64,000 bases of DNA from Aquilaria yunnanensis (taxonomy: Eukaryota > Streptophyta > Magnoliopsida > Malvales > Thymelaeaceae): contig CM077600.1 of the NCBI GenBank assembly GCA_039654915.1, forward strand, positions 77,447,992-77,511,991, given 5' to 3'. The position numbers were made by a program, and so were the translations under genes. A model generated the notes under the pieces. It had not been told where the DNA came from, did no database searches, and saw only the letters and a program-made list of their open reading frames with translations. Shown piece by piece: positions 59,011-64,000 of the stretch. Positions within the stretch are counted from its first letter, which is position 1; the number at the start of each line of letters is the position of its first letter.

Positions 59011-59199
59011 TACGCCAACATAAGTCCTCCAAATTAAAGTCAAACCTAGTAGTGAGATTCATAGAGCATTAATGCATTTTTAAAGGTTTTGATTAGGAAG
59101 ACATTCCAATTGATCAACCTAAGAATAAGGCGTAGATGCCTCAAGAGAGCAATTGGACTATTTTGGGTGTTCTCCACGATCCAAGCATATTGGTCGGTC
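59011..59199. other. Flank to the right of element E
   Basis: Starts with the duplicated TACGC. The minus-strand open frame at 59046-59267 matches no family I know, and I do not call it a gene. It may be the edge of, or sequence next to, the J LTR. Confidence 0.4.
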
Positions 59200-60723
59200 G
59201 TCAAAACCGCAAAAAATAATTCTGGTATCCCTAACAACTTAGAATAAATAAATTTGTAGTCTAGCAATGAAAACCAGATTGAATCCCAAAAGAAATTTTT
59301 TTACTGAAAGCTTCCTGTCAGAAAACTGAAATAAAAGATTGGGGAGTTTTCTTGAAACGAATGCTAAAATAAATTAACAGTAGAATTAAAATGAAATTAA
59401 CTAATACTAAAAATGCTCAATTCAAGGTTGATTATTCATTTCAATCACGCAATTGATCATCGAAAGAAAATATTTCTTCAATCCAAGTAAATAAACAGGA
59501 CTCTCTTTAAAGCTAAAAAAAACCATAAGAATTCAGCAGTAAAATTAACTAGAAGAAGCTTTAAATTAATTTCTTAATTTTGAGTAACCAGATATTGAAA
59601 AGCAATTTCTAATTATCTCAAAATCAGCATTAAGATCAATGAACAAAAGTTTATTTCAGGCAAGAAGCCAAAAGCTTGAACAATTTAACCTGTCTTACTT
59701 CTTCGTATGAACTAACCAGAAATAAAATTAATCTCTAGTTAATTCACTTGCTTGTAAATCGAATTCTTCACCTAAGCAGTTGAAAGAAAATCAAGCAGAT
59801 TTGCAATTGCATAACCAGTCCAACAAGCGACAACAGGAAAATTAATTGCAATAACTCTGAACAATAAAGAAGTAAATACTTGAATTTAAAGAAAGTTTAA
59901 GCAAGAAAAATCAATCCTCACAACCGGTGTTGGCGATGAAAATCATCCCTAAAACTGAACCAGAAAATTACTCAGCCATTATCGAAAGAGAAACAAAGAA
60001 TAATTGAAAAAAAACACTAAAAAGCCAAAAAAGAGAGATAGACGCCAAAGGGTCTGGCGGCAGCGCTTTTAAACCAAAAGACCAAAAACCTATGGCTAAA
60101 CTCATAAAAACTTACTAAACATTTTATATTGTTACAAAACTACCCCAAACAAATAAAAAGATTCAAAATAACTATAAAGTTTCAAAGTTGTCAGCCAAAC
60201 AATGCTCCAGAACAGAAACATCAACTTCAAGCTGATATTCGACCTTGATGCAGCCATTGTTTCTCAAAACTCAAAGCATAAAAGTTGTATATCTATTTCT
60301 TAGATTCGAAATGACACCTGAATCGCATAAAACGGACATCTATAGCCAAAGATATGCCCAAAATACCGCAACTGCTTCTGAACAAGCGGTGACTCGTAAA
60401 TCGCAACTTTGAAGCTGAATTTGACCTTTTAACGTACAAACTGGATTTCATGGTCTGCATATGACTTGTAGCTCCAGATGTTAGCTTTCCAATAAATCAA
60501 GAATCACTTGATTTTTATACTGTAACATCGCCAATCTGTCAAAATCATGAAAGAACACAACCAAATTAAAACATTTAAAATGGCAAATTAAATTCACTTT
60601 CAATCAATTGAGTCTAGATATGCTCTAAGCTACAAACATACTCAAAATATATATTTAAGGTCCAAAACATATTAAAACAAACTAAATATGAGAGAAATAA
60701 ATATAATAAATATAAACTTATCA
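59200..60723 (-). repeat. Probable 3' LTR of element J
   Basis: On the minus strand this begins TGATAAGTTTATATTTATT directly after the GTGTGGGGGAATT purine tract. It ends in a region with TTTTGGGATTCAATCTGG, which resembles the TGGGATTCGACC segment common near the end of LTRs in plant gypsy elements. The right edge is well placed; the left edge is a guess because the 5' LTR is not in the window. Confidence 0.5.
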
Positions 60724-60736
60724 AATTCCCCCACAC
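60724..60736 (-). other. Polypurine tract of element J
   Basis: GTGTGGGGGAATT on the minus strand directly precedes the TGATAAG LTR start. Confidence 0.65.
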
Positions 60737-62035
60737 TTAGGTTTTACTCGTCCCTGTACAAAACTCAAAATAGAAACATACTTTTGAGCTAAAATAAGTA
60801 AGATAATTTCACATCCAAGGGTCTCGAAAAACTTAGCAAGAGGAATTAAGTACGCAATCTAATCGGCAATAACAACTCAAAACTAAATAAGTCCTTGAAA
60901 ACAATTTCTTTTCAAGCTAGCAACAATCACCATTGAAAATCTGAAAAAGACATCAAACTTTTACACCAAGTAAAAAGAACAAACCATGTAGATAAAAACT
61001 TAAAAAGCACAACCAGTCTTACCACAAACCCATGGAAAATAAGAAATCAGTTGAGAATTTACTTTTTTTTTTTTTTACTTGATTTTTTCACTTTTTTTTT
61101 CTTGTTTTGTCTTTTTCTTGTGTTCCACCATTTAGCAAGTGTATAATAGGGGTTCTACCATACCCAAGCTACTAACTCAACACAACTCCAAAGTAGTCTT
61201 TGCCATACTCATGTTCCTAGTATCTTTTCGAGCAGTGATCGACTCTTGCCTTAGGAGAAAACCCCAACCTACTTCAATACCCAGAATAGCAGAGTAGCAA
61301 ATTTCTTTTTTTTTTTTGTCAGCAGAATGCAACAAGTCAAACAATTTTTATTTTTTTCTCAAGTGATTCAAATCATCCATCAACCAAACAAATCGCATTT
61401 TCAACTTCATAAGCTCATAATCTCACAAGGTTTAAATCAATGTACTAAGTACACAAATTTGATAAAAAAATCAGCTTCTTAAGATAACCATCAACAAGCT
61501 TAATCAAAAATTGTAAAAACAATTTAAAAATAAAATTTGAGAGTTGCATAAAGACTAATAAATTACTAACTCAACACTCAAGCTAAGCATTCAAGAACCA
61601 AAAAGGTGAAATTATCTAACAATTCAGATCGATGCTCAAAAGTATGAATAAAAAAAAAATTAGTTCAAAAATTTTGAAAACAGAAAATTATGGCTTAAGC
61701 TATCCACTCCCCTACACTTAAATCAAACATTGTCCTCAATGTTTACAATAAAAGCACAGATGGGGAAAAGAAAAGGTACCGCCCTGAAAGATGATTCCAC
61801 AATGATCTATAGCCCAGAATTTGACTTTAGGTTGCTGCCCCCATATGGTTCAGTTCAACTCCAGCTTGAAAGAGATATTGCCTGACCAAGAAAATCAGTT
61901 GTGAGAATAAAGAAACCTAAAAAAATAAAAGCCGAAAAATAAAAAATAAAAATAGAAGAAAGAAAAAAAGTAAAAATCCTAATTGTTCGTGGTACAAAAC
62001 CACGCTTGGGTTGCCTCCCAAAAGCGCCTTTTCTT
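60737..62035 (-). other. Long noncoding 3' region of element J
   Basis: About 1.3 kb without coding frames between the pol remnant and the purine tract. On the plus strand it carries long T tracts (61061-61102 and 61305-61318) and the complement of GGCGCTTTTGGGAGGCAACC (61998-62030), a segment I know from the post-coding region of Athila-like and related plant elements. Confidence 0.6.
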
Positions 62036-62067
62036 TATTGTCTTTGGCTAGACAGTTCCTTCCTGCA

Positions 62068-63590
62068 TCAACCAGGGAGCTTTGACAATCCCTCATGAAA
62101 GGGCTTCAACTTATGCATCTCAATGTTGAACACTTTATCTGTTTTGAAACTTTTAAGCTCGACTGCACCATGAGTAGAAATATCAGTGATAACAAATGGT
62201 CCAATCCAATTCAGCTCAGACTTACCAGATAACTCTTTCTATCTTTTTCTGTGTTTGCAAAGCACCTTTTGTCCAACCATAAATGACATCTCATGTTCTT
62301 GGTGCAACTTGACATTGTTTTTCTTACCTTTTTGTGCAAACCCTACTTGGTTTTCAACCTTTGTTCCTGATTCATTCTGCACCAAAGTATCAATTTTTTC
62401 AACAAAAGGAACATAATTATCCTTGTTAGTTTCCTTTAATGTGTCAAAAATATTGAACTGTGCAATTTTTCCATCAAATTCCATTGTGAGAGTGCCAGTA
62501 TCCAGATCAATCTTGGTCTTGGATGTCTTTAAAAATGGTCTTCCTAAGAAAATAGGAGCAGTTAGGTCATCATTCTCCATATCAAGCATATAAAAATTAG
62601 CAGGAAAAATTAAATTATTTACTTGCATAAGAACATCCTCAACCATGCCCCTAGAATAGGCATTGGATTTATCAGCTAATTGCATCACAACACTAGTTTC
62701 ATTCAAAGGTCCAAATTTTAAAGAAGTATATATTGAATATGGCATGACATTCATTGAGGCTCCAAAATCTAACATAGCTTTTTTCACATTAAAATTGCAT
62801 ATTACACATGGTATAGCAAACATACCAGGGTCCTTACACTTCTCAGGCAACTTCTTTGGATTATTGCTGACACATTCTCCCCAACTTTCATTGTCTCATC
62901 AACCTTCAGCTTCTTTTTATTGGCGCACAACTCCTTCAGAAACTTGGCATACCGTGGCACCTGCTTGATTGCATCCAGCAAGGGTATGTTGATTTCGACC
63001 TTCCTACGAGTTTCAAGAATTTCCTGCTAGGTCTCCTCTTTCTTTGATTTAGCCAATCTGCCAGGAAAATATGGTGGTATTAGAATTTTTGATTTTGGAA
63101 AAATTGGGTTGTTGCTTACCTCCTCAGTTGGTGCATCAGAAGTTGATGGTTTGAGGCTATCTTGTTCCTTTTTAAGTGCTGCCATTTTTGATGTGGTGGT
63201 TTGCACCTCTTTGCCACTTTGAAAGGTCACGACATTAACATGCTCTCTTGGGTTGATTTCAACTTGAGATGGCAGCCTCATTTTTTCAGCTTCAATTTTG
63301 TTCAATGAGGTTGTCAGTTGTGAAATTTGGTTCCCCAAGTCTTTACTGCTAGCCCTTGTTTCCTGTTGAAACATTTGAGTGTTAGTGGCTAAAGCTTCCA
63401 CAATATCTTCTAAAGGCATACCTGAATTTGGTGCTTGGTTCTATGGTAGAGGAGCTGGTTTGTTGTAACCAACAGATGAATACAGTGGCTGATTGTTTGG
63501 CTGCCCATATCTCATATTTGGGTGGTCTCTCCAACTAGGGTTGTATTGATTAGCATGTGGTGTTGGAATTCTTGGCACACCAAGATCCTT
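62068..63590 (-). pseudogene. Element J gag-protease joined to integrase C-terminus (broken)
   Basis: Minus strand. Gag C-part: GVPRIPTPHANQYNPSWRDH, a TAG, then DLGNQISQL, LPSQVEINPREH and the ILIPPYFPGRLAKSKKEE block, a TAG at 63029-63027, then NIPLLDAIKQVPRYAKFLK and a one-base loss near 62857. The retropepsin follows (62239-62850), with its active-site segment LDFGASMNVMPYSIY and the FLGRPFLKTSKTKIDL segment. Directly after the protease come GQKVLCKHRKR, a TAG, WIGPFVITDISTHGAVEL and KLKPFHEG, ending at TGA 62070-62068: the C-terminal end of an Athila/Tat-type integrase. RT, RNase H and the integrase core are missing, so this is an internally deleted, non-autonomous element. Upstream gag is cut at 63590 by the AGCT-rich sequence. 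Confidence 0.88.
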
Positions 63591-64000
63591 TTAAGGTAGG
63601 ATTTGAGCTTATTGAGCTAACTCTAGCTTAAACAACTATCTAAGGTAGCTAGAAGTAGCTTCCTTTAGCTCAAGTCAGCTCACTTCAGCTATAAGTAGCT
63701 GGAAGCAGCTGGACCTTAGCTTATGTTAGCTCAAGTCAGCTCAAGTCAGCTTACTTCAGCTATAAGTAGCTCAAAGCAGCTGGACTTTAGCTCAAGTTAG
63801 CTCAAGTCAGCTCAAGTCAGCTCACTTCAGCTTCTGGTAGCTGAATGTAGCTGGACTTCAGTTCACTTTAGCTCAAGGAGCTGGACCTCAGTTCATGGAG
63901 CTTGGTTTGAGCTCAGAGGAGCTAAATAGTGCATAAGTAGTATAGTGAGCTAGCTTTGTGCCAGCTCACCTTACTTTTAGCTCAAAACCACCAAGAGACC
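63591..64000. repeat. AGCT repeat with 10-bp period and 71-bp higher-order unit
   Basis: Gag sequence of J stops at about 63590. In the following 400 bp AGCT occurs about 33 times, mostly exactly 10 bp apart, with AGCTCAAGTC as the commonest unit. A longer unit starting CTTCAGCTATAAGTAGCT recurs at 63683, 63754 and 63825, exactly 71 bp apart. The repeat fades after 63900. Its right end and any terminal repeats are outside the window, so I cannot say whether it belongs to an inserted transposon or is a satellite-like array. Confidence 0.85.

Noticed and set aside
59046..59267. Minus-strand 73-codon frame as a host gene fragment
   Set aside because: No recognisable motif or splice context, and it lies next to the probable J LTR end.
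61061..61102. Poly-T tract as the tail of an antisense SINE, LINE or processed pseudogene
   Set aside because: No coding frame, SINE promoter boxes or target duplication around it; it fits the A-rich 3' region of element J.
63603..63983. AGCT array as CRISPR or telomere repeats
   Set aside because: The units are contiguous with no unique spacers, and the motif is unlike the plant telomere repeat.

Overview
The window is nuclear DNA from a plant, almost certainly an angiosperm, from a heterochromatic, gene-poor region. It is AT-rich and built from LTR retrotransposons inserted into one another. I see no host protein gene, rRNA or tRNA gene. Coding stretches are decayed gag, protease, RT, RNase H and integrase of Ty1/copia and Ty3/gypsy elements, most with many TAG/TGA stops. 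The species cannot be named from this sequence.

Layout from the left. (1) 1-3458: 3' end of a copia element whose RNase H is split by a solo LTR of the same family in reverse orientation. (2) 3459-23844: two related gypsy LTRs, A inside B. B also carries element C (7027-14570), a non-autonomous LTR element with an antisense, intron-containing gene, and gypsy element D (14890-23782), a rearranged chimera lacking gag and primer site. Inside C's 3' LTR sits solo LTR K, which itself contains a solo copia LTR. (3) 23845-30528: gypsy G, minus strand, left end cut by LTR B. (4) 30529-44063: right part of C', an older relative of C with the same antisense gene. It is interrupted by a copia solo LTR (31863-43257), which holds the nearly complete gypsy F (32770-42746). 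(5) 44457-59010: gypsy E, minus strand, holding two gypsy solo LTRs, H and I. (6) 59200-63590: element J, an Athila-like derivative, minus strand, in which gag-protease runs directly into the C-terminus of integrase. (7) 63603-63983: an AGCT repeat with a 10-bp period.

Most boundaries were fixed by 5-bp target duplications read directly: ATGTA, GTACT, GCTAA, CCTTG, AATCC, ATTAG, TCCTT (exact) and TAATT/TAAGT, TAGGC/TACGC (one mismatch). They give a history seven levels deep: locus, C', G, LTR B, LTR A, copia, solo copia LTR. The gypsy polyproteins D, E and F end in a chromodomain-like tail, as in Tekay/Del chromoviruses.

The most unusual item is the C family. Two diverged copies (C and C') keep an antisense gene with its own TATA box. 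In C it also has a 68-bp GT-AG intron that joins two frames exactly. The gene resembles the plant family described as 'putative gypsy type transposon' (PF04195).
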